NCBI RefSeq assembly: GCF_000751775.1
Contig: NZ_CCRF01000035.1
Span: 62,001 to 126,000, forward strand
Source of the DNA: Caldibacillus thermoamylovorans
GTDB taxonomy: Bacteria; Bacillota; Bacilli; Bacillales; Caldibacillaceae
Length of the DNA stretch: 64,000 nt
Direction: 5' to 3'
Shown here one piece after another: positions 1 through 8,653 of this stretch (positions are counted from its first letter, which is position 1; each line of letters opens with the position of its first letter). The notes beneath the pieces are model-generated. The model had not been told where the DNA came from. It ran no database searches and saw only the letters and a program-made list of their open reading frames with translations. The translations under genes were made by a program, and so were the position numbers.

Positions 1-2
1 AT

Positions 3-3000
3 GGTGACCATAACAGCTATAAAAGCCCAGACAGCATTAATATGATTCGCTGGGAACTAAAAGATCAGTATAAGCCTGTATTTGATTATTACCAAGGTCT
101 GATTGAATTAAGAAAATCTCACCCTGCCTTTCGTTTAGATACAAAAGAAGCTATTGAACAAAATCTTCAAGTGATAAAATCAGATGGTAATATAGTTGTA
201 TTCGAATTGAAGAATTTTGCCAATAACGATTCTTGGAAAAATATTATCGTTATTTATAATGCTAATAATACTTCAAAAGAAATTGCCTTGCCTTCTAACT
301 CTGAATGGAAAGTGGTCGTTGATGATCAAAAGGCTGGTACAGAAACAATCCGGACAATTAATGGCAATCAAGTATCTGTTGCTCCGCTCTCAATGATGGT
401 TCTATATGATGACGCGGAAGAAGAATACACTCCGGAAGTTTCATCCATCGATTTTAACATCGATCAAATCGCTTTAAACCTAGGCGATACGAAAACAATC
501 GTGCCCTATGTAAAAGATCAAAAAGGCCGAATCTTAACAGGCGAAAAAGTTACTTGGTCTTCGTCTAATGATGAAGTAGCCAAAGTTGTAAATGGAAAAA
601 TTGTTGCGTTAAATGAAGGAGATGCTATCCTTACAGCAACTGCAGGAAATGTCGAAGCAACTATTAAGGTTTATGTCACTAAATTAGTACCGAAAACGAT
701 AACAATTCATGGAGATTCATCTGTTTTTGAATCATACAGTACACAATTATCTACTGTTGTACGTGACCAATTTGATCAAGAAATGTTAGGAGAAAAAATA
801 AAATGGACATCATCAGATGAATCCGTTGCCGTTGTTGATGGGACAGGTAAAGTTACCGGTAAAAAGCCCGGCACTATTGTCATTACAGCCACATCCGGTG
901 AAGCTAAAGCAATGTTGACCTTTACTGTAAAAGAAGACGTGAAGCGGTATGTCCGTCTTAAATATGTAAGACCTGATAAAGATTTTACAGATTGGAACAT
1001 TTGGGTTTGGAACACCGGAGTTAAAAATGACCAAATTGACTTTCAAAAATATGAAGGTGACACGGCAATTGCAGATATTGAAATTTCTCCTACAACGGAA
1101 TCAATCGGTTTCTTAATCCGAAAAGGAACGGATTGGAATACGGCAAAAATTTCACCTGACAGCGATGATCACAATATAAAAATTGACAAGGATTCTATTA
1201 TAACAAAAGTTACCGTTGTTACAGGAGTTCCCGGACAATATGTTGTTCCGACAGTAAAAGGGCCAATTTTAGAAGATGGAAATGTAACCTTTTATTATCG
1301 AGATGAAACATTATTCGCTAATGATGCAATGGATACCATTGATGATGTAAAAGTAAAAATTGCTGGAAAAGAATATTCGATGGTTTATGATAAGAAAAAT
1401 GAATATTTTTCATACACATTACAAAATCTCGAACCCGGAAGTTATGAATACAGCTTCCTGGTTACAAAAGATGGTACGACTAGCGAAGTGACAGATCCGA
1501 AAAATACAATTGATGGAAAATCAACCATTACGTACACGATTCCTAGCGTATCCATTAATGCAAAAACTAGTCCAAATAAGATTACATACAATGAAAATGC
1601 AGTTCTTTCTTTCGATATTAACTCGGAGGAAAAGATTGGTTTTCAAGAAATGTATGCTGATCTCACAGCTCTAGGAGGTCAACCGAAAGTAAATATTGAC
1701 CCCCAATTACAAGCATTAACTATTGCTGCGGCTGATACCGTTGTTGCCGGTAAAAAAGAAATTAAAATAACTCTTGTTGATGAATTTGGGAATAAACATG
1801 ATCAAACTGTTGAAATTGATGTGGCACCAAGAACATCGGTAGGGGAGCTGGACTTCGATTGGGATGAGGCTCGGATTTACTTTATGTTAACCGATCGTTT
1901 TTATGATGGGGACAAGAGTAATAATCCGGAGCACGGTTATGACCCTACCCACAGTGAAGCTTATCATGGAGGGGATTTCCGAGGAATTATAGAAAAGCTT
2001 GATTACCTTGAAGATTTAGGGATTAATACAATTTGGATTACACCAATTGTTGATAATATTGACTTTAATAAAGGATTAGATTTCAAAACCGTCGATGGAT
2101 TAGAGGCTAAACAATTTGCTTATCACGGCTACTGGGCAAAAGATTTCACATCATTAGACCCGACATTAGGTGATATAGATACCTTTAAGGAACTTATTAA
2201 AAAAGCCCATGACCGTGGCATTAAAATTATGGTGGACGTCGTCTTGAATCATGCCGGTTACGGAATGAAGGATATTGAAGAAACTTGGAAACAAGATGCA
2301 CTATATTTACCGACTGATGTGGAAAGAGCTCGTCTTGAAGGGATGCTTCGTGATGTTGATGAAGACCCGGTTGTTCGTGGTGAACTCGATCATTTGCCTG
2401 ACTTGAAAACAGAAGATCCTGCCGTTCGTGCAAAAATCATTGAATGGCAAACCGCTTGGTTGGAAAAGGCAAGAACGGATCGGGGAGATACAATCGATTA
2501 CTTCCGGGTCGATACGGTAAAGCATGTCGACTCAACGACTTGGATGGCGTTTAAAAACACTTTAACAGCAATTGATCCCGGCTTTAAACTAATTGGTGAA
2601 TATTGGGGAGCAAGTATAAATAATGATGGAGGTTACCTCCGTTCAGGACAAATGGATTCACTGTTAGATTTTGATTTTAAAGAAAAAGCGAAGGAATTTT
2701 TAAACGGGAATATTGAAGGAGTAGAACAATATCTGAGGGAGCGTAATGCAAAAATAGACAATACTGCAACATTCGGACAATTTTTAAGTAGCCATGACCA
2801 AAATGGGTTTTTATCAGAATACGTTAACGGTGACGTAGGTAAACTCTTAGTAGCTGCAGCCTTGCAAATTACTTCTAAAGGACAACCGGTCATTTATTAC
2901 GGAGAAGAATTAGGAAAATCCGGAAAGGCTGATTGGGAAAAAGAAGGCGATGTTATAAAACAGTTTGGCCAAAACCGAGGTTCCATGCCGTGGGATAAAT

Positions 3001-4145
3001 ATGAAAGTGGCGATCAAACAGCAGTAGCCATTCATGATCATTACAAAAAACTATTAAACATTCGAAAAGACTATTCAAAAATATTTTCTAAAGGAACAAG
3101 AACATTTGTTAGAGGTGGGAACGAAGAACAATATTCTATTTTTAAACGGGAGTATTTAGGGGATTCTCTCTATGTCGGATTAAACACTTCTAAGAAAGCT
3201 AAAGAGGCAACTTTTAAGATTGATTATCCTGCAGGTGCTTCTGTAACGGATTTGTATAGCGGACAAACCTATACAGTAAATGACAAAGGTGAGATAACGG
3301 TTAAAATGCCTTCAAGAGACCTTGGAGGAACGATTATTTTGGCACGTGATCAATCTGAACAACCTGAGGTTCCGGGAGATACAGACCCGGGGGATTCTGA
3401 TCAAACAGATCCGGAAAACCCGTCGGATGGTGGACAAAAACCGATAGATCCTGATCAACAAACACCTGAGTCAGAGTTAAAGGAAAATGTTAAAGTGAAT
3501 GCAACTGTGAAAAATGGTAAGGTGACAATCGACGATAATTCAATTACAATATTAAAACAAAATGGCATATTAATAGTTGAAGTAACCGGTAAAAATATTG
3601 AATTCGTTTTAACAAAAGAACAAGTTCGCTTATTAAAAGAAAAAGGTGTTAGTATCCTATTAACTAATGAAGATGTTTCACTTCAAATGTCGGCTTCGGT
3701 CTTTCCTGACAGCAAGGTTAAAGTTCAGATGAAGCGGATGAAAGATATAAAAGAAGCAGTGAGTGCCGTATATGATTTTAACATATTAGATGAAAACGGA
3801 GCGAAAATTACTAATCTAAGTGCACCGGTTACCATTACGTTTGAGGTAGGAAATGATCATTTGAAAGAACTAAATGTTTACTACTTTAACGAAACAAAAA
3901 AACAATGGGAATTAGTTCCGGGTGCTGTTTATAAAGAAGGAAAAGTAAGTGTTAACACAACACATTTTAGTACTTTTACTGTATCTGACCAAGATTTAAC
4001 TGCAAAAACAGTTTTGCCGGAAGAAGGGTATGTACTTCCAAGTACAGCAACAAACGAATACAATTTGTTGGTGCTGGGAGTAATCCTCTTGGCATTCGGT
4101 TGGATGGCACTCTATATGAGAAGATATATTAAATCAATTCGTTAA
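3..4145 (+). CDS. Amylopullulanase, two GH13 modules, cell-wall sorted (5' end outside window)
   Basis: The frame is open from base 3, so the gene begins upstream; the first visible residues (GDHNSYKSPDSINMIRW) are the end of a type I pullulanase catalytic domain. In order: end of pullulanase plus its C-terminal beta domain (to about 420), two Big_2-like Ig domains (about 440-930), a CBM41/pullulanase-N-like domain with RPD..DWNIWVW (about 945-1200), Ig-like modules (about 1245-1830), and a second GH13 alpha-amylase domain (about 1860-3350). That domain has region I DVVLNH, nucleophile in FRVDTVKH (about 2510), acid/base in LIGEYWG (about 2594) and SSHD (about 2796). An Asp/Pro/Glu-rich linker (3355-3480), a beta domain, LPSTA at 4035-4049, a hydrophobic stretch and Arg/Lys end follow. 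It should cleave alpha-1,6 and alpha-1,4 glucan bonds at the cell surface. Enzyme type is confident; dual activity is inferred. Confidence 0.9.
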   Translation, partial: GDHNSYKSPDSINMIRWELKDQYKPVFDYYQGLIELRKSHPAFRLDTKEAIEQNLQVIKSDGNIVVFELKNFANNDSWKNIIVIYNANNTSKEIALPSNSEWKVVVDDQKAGTETIRTINGNQVSVAPLSMMVLYDDAEEEYTPEVSSIDFNIDQIALNLGDTKTIVPYVKDQKGRILTGEKVTWSSSNDEVAKVVNGKIVALNEGDAILTATAGNVEATIKVYVTKLVPKTITIHGDSSVFESYSTQLSTVVRDQFDQEMLGEKIKWTSSDESVAVVDGTGKVTGKKPGTIVITATSGEAKAMLTFTVKEDVKRYVRLKYVRPDKDFTDWNIWVWNTGVKNDQIDFQKYEGDTAIADIEISPTTESIGFLIRKGTDWNTAKISPDSDDHNIKIDKDSIITKVTVVTGVPGQYVVPTVKGPILEDGNVTFYYRDETLFANDAMDTIDDVKVKIAGKEYSMVYDKKNEYFSYTLQNLEPGSYEYSFLVTKDGTTSEVTDPKNTIDGKSTITYTIPSVSINAKTSPNKITYNENAVLSFDINSEEKIGFQEMYADLTALGGQPKVNIDPQLQALTIAAADTVVAGKKEIKITLVDEFGNKHDQTVEIDVAPRTSVGELDFDWDEARIYFMLTDRFYDGDKSNNPEHGYDPTHSEAYHGGDFRGIIEKLDYLEDLGINTIWITPIVDNIDFNKGLDFKTVDGLEAKQFAYHGYWAKDFTSLDPTLGDIDTFKELIKKAHDRGIKIMVDVVLNHAGYGMKDIEETWKQDALYLPTDVERARLEGMLRDVDEDPVVRGELDHLPDLKTEDPAVRAKIIEWQTAWLEKARTDRGDTIDYFRVDTVKHVDSTTWMAFKNTLTAIDPGFKLIGEYWGASINNDGGYLRSGQMDSLLDFDFKEKAKEFLNGNIEGVEQYLRERNAKIDNTATFGQFLSSHDQNGFLSEYVNGDVGKLLVAAALQITSKGQPVIYYGEELGKSGKADWEKEGDVIKQFGQNRGSMPWDKYESGDQTAVAIHDHYKKLLNIRKDYSKIFSKGTRTFVRGGNEEQYSIFKREYLGDSLYVGLNTSKKAKEATFKIDYPAGASVTDLYSGQTYTVNDKGEITVKMPSRDLGGTIILARDQSEQPEVPGDTDPGDSDQTDPENPSDGGQKPIDPDQQTPESELKENVKVNATVKNGKVTIDDNSITILKQNGILIVEVTGKNIEFVLTKEQVRLLKEKGVSILLTNEDVSLQMSASVFPDSKVKVQMKRMKDIKEAVSAVYDFNILDENGAKITNLSAPVTITFEVGNDHLKELNVYYFNETKKQWELVPGAVYKEGKVSVNTTHFSTFTVSDQDLTAKTVLPEEGYVLPSTATNEYNLLVLGVILLAFGWMALYMRRYIKSIR

Positions 4146-4440
4146 TAAGAAAAGCGCAGAGCGCCCGCTTAGCGACGTACAAACTGGAGCGCCCCGCAAT
4201 GAGAACAGACTTGCTTCCTCGAATAGACACCGCACGAAGAAAAAGCGATTAGCTTTTTCGAGGACTCTGAATAATCTTCCTTGAATAAGCATCGCACGAA
4301 GAAAAAGCGAGTAGCTTTTTCTAAGGAAAAGGAAACACGGCGAGGGACGAGCCGATGTTGACTTATCGTAGTGGAGGGGAGTGAAGTTTGCTAGTCGCTG
4401 GCGCTCGTAGCTAGACAATAAAACCAATCCCAAGTTAATT
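4146..4440. repeat. Dispersed intergenic element, copy 1
   Basis: Non-coding stretch starting with AAAAGCGCAGAGCGCC and ending with a partly complementary GGCGCTCGTAGCTAGACAA, with an internal repeat of the phrase CACGAAGAAAAAGCGA (about 4231 and 4292). Part of it (GCGCCCCGCAATGAGAACAG then ACTTGCTTCC) recurs in altered form at about 39469-39500 upstream of cysC. It resembles the short intergenic elements scattered through Bacillus genomes. The reverse-strand open frame here is a by-product. Confidence 0.55.
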
Positions 4441-4473
4441 GCTTGTATTTTTATACTTTCTTATACTAGAACG

Positions 4474-4507
4474 AAAAGAGATCCCAACTTAAACGGGATC
4501 TCTTTTT
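4474..4507. terminator. Rho-independent terminator, probably bidirectional
   Basis: AAAAGAGATCCC (4474-4485) pairs perfectly with GGGATCTCTTTT (4495-4506) across a 9-nt loop. It has T-rich tails on both strands. It lies between the amylopullulanase and the oppositely oriented nucleotidyltransferase gene and can serve both. Confidence 0.85.
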
Positions 4508-4586
4508 CACAAATCAGAGGAAAAATAAATGTTTTCCTTTTTTTCGTCATAAAATGGCACGTTTTTTCTATAAAAAAAACCGAAGT

Positions 4587-5174
4587 TCATTCGGATGTTG
4601 AAGGAAAATCTCGTTCTAATTGTTCAATCCATTCTTCTAATACTTCTCGTTCTGACTTTGTTTCTGTACGATTCCGCAAATAATCTAAGTCCACATGCGT
4701 GAAATTTCGGGATAACAAACGAAATGCCCATATGGAATCCTCTTCCGAATGCCAATGAACCGCCGCACGTAATCTGTCTAAGATAATATCTTCCGCTGAA
4801 ATTAGGTAAACATAATGCCCATCATCATCAATTTGGACTTTGTTAACCTTGGAATAATCCCCGGCTAAATAGTTATCTGGAATCTCAATGGCAATTTCAA
4901 TATCATCCCGATAAAAATGTCGACCTTCTTTTTTAAAGTCCAAAGAAAAAAGGATATCCGTTATTTTCTGATACCCGTCGGAAACAAAGTCTATATCCCT
5001 AGTTGCATATTCTTGCTGTGTATAAATTTCAACAGACAGCCCCCCTACAATAATTGGTTTTATACCAAAGGGAGCTAATAATTGTGTGACAACAGAGGCT
5101 GTATAAATCATTGCTTCATATTTTGGCTTGTAGATTAATTGAGCTAAAATTTCTTTAGCTTGAATGATGTCCAT
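4587..5174 (-). CDS. Nucleotidyltransferase-like protein (DUF6036/AbiEii-like), possible toxin
   Basis: The 195-residue protein carries the start of a nucleotidyltransferase fold: a GGLSVEIY motif followed by TRDIDFV (the G-G-x-S ... D-x-D pattern), then a third acidic strand (DIEIAIEIP) and a helical C-terminus (DIILDRLRAAVHW). This suggests a protein of the DUF6036 / MNT type. ATG at 5174 is preferred because AGGAG lies 11 nt upstream; GTG at 5186 is the alternative. It directly follows the small gene at 5189-5425, so they form one transcript. Such nucleotidyltransferases often act as toxins or antitoxins in two-gene modules, which is inference here. Confidence 0.65.
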   Translation of the reverse strand: MDIIQAKEILAQLIYKPKYEAMIYTASVVTQLLAPFGIKPIIVGGLSVEIYTQQEYATRDIDFVSDGYQKITDILFSLDFKKEGRHFYRDDIEIAIEIPDNYLAGDYSKVNKVQIDDDGHYVYLISAEDIILDRLRAAVHWHSEEDSIWAFRLLSRNFTHVDLDYLRNRTETKSEREVLEEWIEQLERDFPSTSE

Positions 5175-5188
5175 TACTTTGTTCACTC

Positions 5189-5425
5189 CTACCTTTTACT
5201 GAAACGGGCTAAAATTTTTGATTCAGTAGGATCTTTAGGACGAACTCTACCTCTTCTTAGGTTCTTTTTCTGAATCTCTGAAAGAACTCTGTTGGATGTT
5301 TCAAGATAGGTTCTGGAGTTCTTTTCTACTCTCAATTCAATATCCCTTAATTTTACTGTATTCATACTTCTCGCATCCTTAATTGTTTTCTCAAATTCAG
5401 TGGATTGATTAAACAAATTTTTCAT
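5189..5425 (-). CDS. Small charged protein upstream of the nucleotidyltransferase, possible antitoxin
   Basis: This 78-residue protein starts at ATG behind GGAGGT with 6-nt spacing. It is highly charged (MKNLFNQSTEFEKTIKDAR; Arg/Lys-rich C-terminus RRGRVRPKDPTESK) and mostly predicted helical. I do not recognise its family. Its stop TAG lies inside the Shine-Dalgarno region of the next gene (4587-5174), so the two are translationally linked. Position, size and charge fit an antitoxin or nucleic-acid-binding partner. Confidence 0.6.
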   Translation of the reverse strand: MKNLFNQSTEFEKTIKDARSMNTVKLRDIELRVEKNSRTYLETSNRVLSEIQKKNLRRGRVRPKDPTESKILARFSKR

Positions 5426-5468
5426 AAAGACACCTCCATTAATAGGAGATTATGTCTAGTTTACCCTT

Positions 5469-5507
5469 ATTATAACACAGTTATGCGAAAGAATGAACGG
5501 TTGTTCA
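5469..5507 (-). promoter_or_regulatory. Promoter with palindrome for the two-gene module
   Basis: Minus strand: extended -10 TGTTATAAT (TATAAT at 5474-5469) with a weak -35 17 bp upstream (5497-5492). A perfect inverted repeat TGAAC-GGTT-GTTCA (5494-5507) overlaps the -35. This arrangement is typical of an autorepressed operon. Confidence 0.55.
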
Positions 5508-5921
5508 CTTCATTATTTCAGGTTTTGAAGTTTCTCCAAAAAAATTTGTTTTATTGGAACTAGATCTCTCTAACAAAGGGCGATTGATATATCAAAGGTG
5601 CTCCAAATCAAGGAAAATGGAAATTAGCGCTAAAACCAAAATACTTTTAGTTTGTAATAGCACCAATTCCATTTTTATTCAGTTGAAAAACTTGACTGAA
5701 AGCTTCTTCAAATTTTCTTTGGGTCACTCGCATTTTCCAATTTACCAATTCTGTTAGGTAAAGCAATTGGGGGCTTGCCAATTGTATCCAACCTTACTGC
5801 TATCCAGACCAAAATGTTCACAAGTTTGGCCATCCAATCCATGTACTTTTTAGAGCAAAATTATGAAAATAACTTAATTATATTGGCTTTTTTCTATGCT
5901 TATTCTGATTATTTATTTTTT
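5508..5921. other. AT-rich intergenic region without a recognisable gene
   Basis: Only short chance open frames are present on either strand, with no ribosome binding site and no motif I can name. It may hold decayed coding sequence, but I cannot identify a parent. Confidence 0.4.
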
Positions 5922-6941
5922 TCACTTATATTTTTCTTCCACTTGGGCAAGCTTATCATTTTTTCGTTCCAAATAAGCGAGTTCCCTCTGTAATTTAAAG
6001 TAGCTTTGCAATCTTTTTTCATCTAAATCACCACTTTGAACAGCAGCTTTCACAGCACAATTTGGTTCATTATGATGTGAACAATTTCGGAATTGGCATT
6101 GTTTCGCAAGTTCCTCAATATCTTTAAAACTTTCGGAAAGACCGGAATCTGCTTCCCATAACTGGAGTTCCCGCATTCCGGGTGTATCAATAATTAATCC
6201 GCCATTAGGTAACGAGATTAGCTCGCGGTAAGTGGTAGTATGTTTTCCACGTCCGTCTCCTTCATGAATTTCTTGTGTAAGTTGTTTTTCTTCACCTAAA
6301 AGATAATTTGTCAAAGTTGATTTTCCGGCACCTGAAGAACCGAGTAAAGCAACCGTTTTTCCAGTTTCAAAGTATTCCATAATCTCCTCTAAACCGGTTT
6401 GATTGACCACACTAACTACATGGACAGGCACTCCAAAAGCTACAGTTTCTACACTACTTTTATATTTTTCAATACCATCACATAAATCAGCTTTTGTCAG
6501 CACGACAACGGGATTTGCGCCGCTTTCCCAAGCCATTAATAGATAGCGTTCAAGTCTCCTTGGATTAAAATCTTGGTTTAAAGATTGAACAATGAAGACT
6601 GTATTTATATTAGTTGCAATAATTTGCTCTTCTGTTGTATTTCCGGCTACTTTTCGCGAAAACTTACTAAATCTTGGCAATAAGTGGTGAATCGTGGCTT
6701 TCCCTTCATTTATTCGCTCAGTAAGAATAACCCAATCCCCAACTGCAGGAAAATTCTCTCGAGAAATTGCTTCGAAACGATATTTTCCGGATACTTCGGC
6801 AAAATATTCGCCATTGTCAGTCATAACTCGATACATATTCTTATGTTCAAGGGTAATTCTCCCTACAGTAAATCCATCTTGCTGATATTTCGTAAAAACC
6901 TTTTGTAGTGTTTCATTCCAACCTAAATCTTGTAAGTTCAA
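5922..6941 (-). CDS. rsgA: Ribosome small subunit-dependent GTPase A (long RsgA/YjeQ type)
   Basis: Circularly permuted GTPase of 339 residues that assists 30S subunit maturation. It has an N-terminal OB-fold region (VGDWVIL, about 70), the NKxD-type motif as TKAD (about 150), P-loop GSSGAGKST (about 200), a G3-like DTPGMREL, and a C-terminal zinc knuckle (CQFRNCSHH...C, about 285-300). The start is TTG at 6941: AGGAG sits 9 nt upstream and no ATG fits. It is longer than the about 300-residue housekeeping RsgA of Bacillus, so it may be a second paralogue. The leader contains a short ORF and a terminator (separate entries). Confidence 0.9.
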   Translation of the reverse strand: MNLQDLGWNETLQKVFTKYQQDGFTVGRITLEHKNMYRVMTDNGEYFAEVSGKYRFEAISRENFPAVGDWVILTERINEGKATIHHLLPRFSKFSRKVAGNTTEEQIIATNINTVFIVQSLNQDFNPRRLERYLLMAWESGANPVVVLTKADLCDGIEKYKSSVETVAFGVPVHVVSVVNQTGLEEIMEYFETGKTVALLGSSGAGKSTLTNYLLGEEKQLTQEIHEGDGRGKHTTTYRELISLPNGGLIIDTPGMRELQLWEADSGLSESFKDIEELAKQCQFRNCSHHNEPNCAVKAAVQSGDLDEKRLQSYFKLQRELAYLERKNDKLAQVEEKYK

Positions 6942-6974
6942 TTTCGATTTCTCCTAGGAAAGGTAAATTTTGGC

Positions 6975-7001
6975 AAAATAAAAAGACCGCACATACGGTC
7001 C
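6975..7001 (-). terminator. Terminator in the rsgA leader
   Basis: Minus strand: GGACCG-TATGTG-CGGTCT followed by TTTTTATTTT. It lies between the 23-codon leader ORF and the rsgA ribosome binding site, so it would stop transcription before rsgA unless relieved. Confidence 0.7.
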
Positions 7002-7066
7002 TTGAAAAATAAAACCCTATGAGCCGGCACTGCCCATAAGATATCTACCATTCCCAAAAAGGAGAA

Positions 7067-7138
7067 TTACAAACATAGATACGAGGGCTGTGCAAATATG
7101 TTCAGTTGCTTGTTATCCTTCATAACTTGCTTTTTCAT
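7067..7138 (-). CDS. Putative 23-residue leader peptide upstream of rsgA
   Basis: Minus-strand ORF that begins MKKQVMKDNKQLNIF and ends in SYLCL. It starts at ATG 7138 behind GCGAGGGA. A hexamer inside the ORF's coding region (CCCTCG, 7087-7082) is complementary to CGAGGG in its own ribosome binding site (7151-7146), giving a switchable hairpin. It ends about 125 nt before rsgA, with the terminator in between. Translation is not proven. Confidence 0.45.
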   Translation of the reverse strand: MKKQVMKDNKQLNIFAQPSYLCL

Positions 7139-7173
7139 AAAACATCCCTCGCTTTCTGGTAATTCGTATTTTA

Positions 7174-7202
7174 ATAATATTCGACTCTTAAGGAAAAGTA
7201 AA
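7174..7202 (-). promoter_or_regulatory. SigA-type promoter for the rsgA leader transcript
   Basis: Minus strand: -35 TTTACT (7202-7197), 17-bp spacer, -10 TATTAT (7179-7174). It would start a leader RNA of about 225 nt before rsgA. Confidence 0.55.
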
Positions 7203-7276
7203 GTGATTTAATGAAATTTTTTGTCATTCTACTTATTATATTGGGAGTACAGCGCAAATAAATGAACTATACAAAA

Positions 7277-7307
7277 GGTGTCGATCGGAAATGGTCGGCT
7301 CTTTTTT
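7277..7307 (+). terminator. Possible terminator hairpin
   Basis: GTCGATC and GGTCGGC pair with G-U wobbles and are followed by CTTTTTT. No plus-strand gene lies upstream, so it could end a small RNA or read-through. Confidence 0.3.
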
Positions 7308-7389
7308 AATACGTTAAGAAAGTATAAATTACCAGCAAAGAAGCGAATTCGACGTAGTTGGAAATTTTAAGAATTAAGTATAAGTGCAA

Positions 7390-7441
7390 CTACGGCTTTG
7401 CTTTCGCCTAAAGGCTCGGCAATCGCCGAGTTTTCTTTATA
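7390..7441 (+). repeat. Dispersed terminator-like element, copy A
   Basis: AACTACGGCTTTGCTTTCGC, then CTAAAGGCTCGG, then a hairpin CTCGGC-aatc-GCCGAG followed by TTTTCTTTA. A near copy lies at 25471-25520 in the same orientation. No plus-strand gene ends nearby, so it may terminate a small RNA or simply be a dispersed repeat. Confidence 0.6.
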
Positions 7442-7508
7442 GTTTGGCAAACAATAAGGTCAAGGAATAAATAAAAAGTGGACTTTGGGAAAAAATGACT
7501 CGATTTTC

Positions 7509-7557
7509 TTGACATGGAAATTGTCTTAGTGTACCATTTGATTAGGACACTAAGACA
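7509..7557 (+). promoter_or_regulatory. Promoter with long palindromic operator for the ytrA-like operon
   Basis: TTGACA (7509-7514), 17-bp spacer, TACCAT (7532-7537). A perfect 11-bp inverted repeat TGTCTTAGTGT (7522-7532) / ACACTAAGACA (7547-7557) covers the spacer, -10 and start. This is the expected site for autoregulation by the GntR/YtrA-type protein encoded immediately downstream. Confidence 0.75.
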
Positions 7558-7579
7558 CGGAGGTATTGGGGGTGAAAAA

Positions 7580-7948
7580 ATGGAATTCAATAGTAATTTA
7601 CCAATCTATATTCAAATTATGAACCTAATAAAAACAAAAATTGCATCGGGCGAACTAAATGGGGGTGATAAATTGCCATCTGTACGAGAATTTTCAAAAG
7701 AGATGAAAGTAAATCCGAATACGATTCAAAGGGTTTACCAGGAACTGGAGCGGGAAAAACTGGTTTTTACACAAAGAGGCATGGGGACGTTTGTAACTGA
7801 GGATACAGATATAATAAAAAACTTGAAAAAGGATCGAGCAGCCGAACTGATAAATCAGTTTTTCCTCGATATGGGAAGTCTTGGTTTTAGAATAGATGCT
7901 ATAAAAAAAATGGTTTCAGAATGGACCAATAAGGAGGAGAGCATATGA
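7580..7948 (+). CDS. GntR-family (YtrA subfamily) transcriptional repressor
   Basis: The 122-residue protein has a winged helix (LPIYIQIMNLIKTKIASGEL ... LPSVREFSKEMKVNPNTIQRVYQELE) and a short helical tail of the YtrA type. ATG at 7580 is chosen because GGGGGTG lies just upstream; an in-frame start at 7514 lies inside the promoter. The stop overlaps the ATG of the ABC ATPase gene (ATGA). YtrA-type repressors usually control their own operon and a downstream ABC exporter, often in response to cell-wall antibiotics. The palindrome at 7522-7557 is the probable operator. Confidence 0.88.
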   Translation: MEFNSNLPIYIQIMNLIKTKIASGELNGGDKLPSVREFSKEMKVNPNTIQRVYQELEREKLVFTQRGMGTFVTEDTDIIKNLKKDRAAELINQFFLDMGSLGFRIDAIKKMVSEWTNKEESI

Positions 7949-8646
7949 GCAATATCGTGGAAATAAACAATCTGACAAAAAAATATGCAAACAAAACAGC
8001 ATTGGACAACGTTAACTTGAATATTGAACGAGGAAAAGTGGTCGGTATCCTAGGACCGAACGGCAGCGGAAAAACGACGCTGATAAAAATTTTAACAGGA
8101 CTGTTAAGGCAAACGAGTGGAGAAGTTTTGATTGACGGAAATAAAGTCGGGGTGAAAACGAAATCTGCTGTTTCCTATTTACCTGATCGAAATTTTCTGT
8201 ATAAATGGATGCGAATTGAAGATGCCTGCCATATGTACAAAGATTTTTACACAGATTTTGATGAAGCAAAGTTTAATGAATTGCTGGCTTTTATGAATTT
8301 GAACAGAAGTATGAAAATTGACAGTTTATCAAAAGGGATGCATGAAAAATTAAATCTTGCTCTTGTCTTGTCGAGAAATGCAAAGTTGTATATTTTGGAT
8401 GAACCGATTGCCGGTGTTGATCCGGTAGCTAGAGACCAGATTTTAGATGCGATTATTAATAATTATAATGAAGATAGCTCAATGATTATTACGACACATT
8501 TGGTCAGAGATATGGAGAGCATGTTTGATGAAGTTGTTTTCTTAAAAGATGGACAGATCGTTTTAACTGGAAATGCAGAAGCACTTAGGGAAGAAAAAGC
8601 TAAACAAATAGAAGAAATTTATAAAGAAATATTTGGTGAGGGGTGA
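7945..8646 (+). CDS. ABC transporter ATP-binding protein (YtrB-like)
   Basis: ATPase of 233 residues with Walker A GPNGSGKTT (about 33-41), a variant signature LSKGM in place of LSGGQ (about 129), Walker B LYILDEP (about 150) and switch His in TTHLV. Variant LSKGM signatures are common in the YtrB / bacitracin-exporter-like group. It overlaps the regulator upstream by 4 nt and partners the membrane protein downstream. The substrate is unknown; export or sensing of antimicrobial compounds is an inference from YtrA control. Confidence 0.88.
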   Translation: MSNIVEINNLTKKYANKTALDNVNLNIERGKVVGILGPNGSGKTTLIKILTGLLRQTSGEVLIDGNKVGVKTKSAVSYLPDRNFLYKWMRIEDACHMYKDFYTDFDEAKFNELLAFMNLNRSMKIDSLSKGMHEKLNLALVLSRNAKLYILDEPIAGVDPVARDQILDAIINNYNEDSSMIITTHLVRDMESMFDEVVFLKDGQIVLTGNAEALREEKAKQIEEIYKEIFGEG

Positions 8647-8653
8647 GTTATAC

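Noticed and set aside
4134-4433. 99-codon minus-strand ORF
   Set aside because: It lies in a dispersed repeat, has no ribosome binding site and its product is low-complexity Leu/Phe/Arg-rich sequence.
5554-5993. Two short plus-strand ORFs as possible transposase remnants
   Set aside because: No transposase motif or inverted repeats could be recognised.
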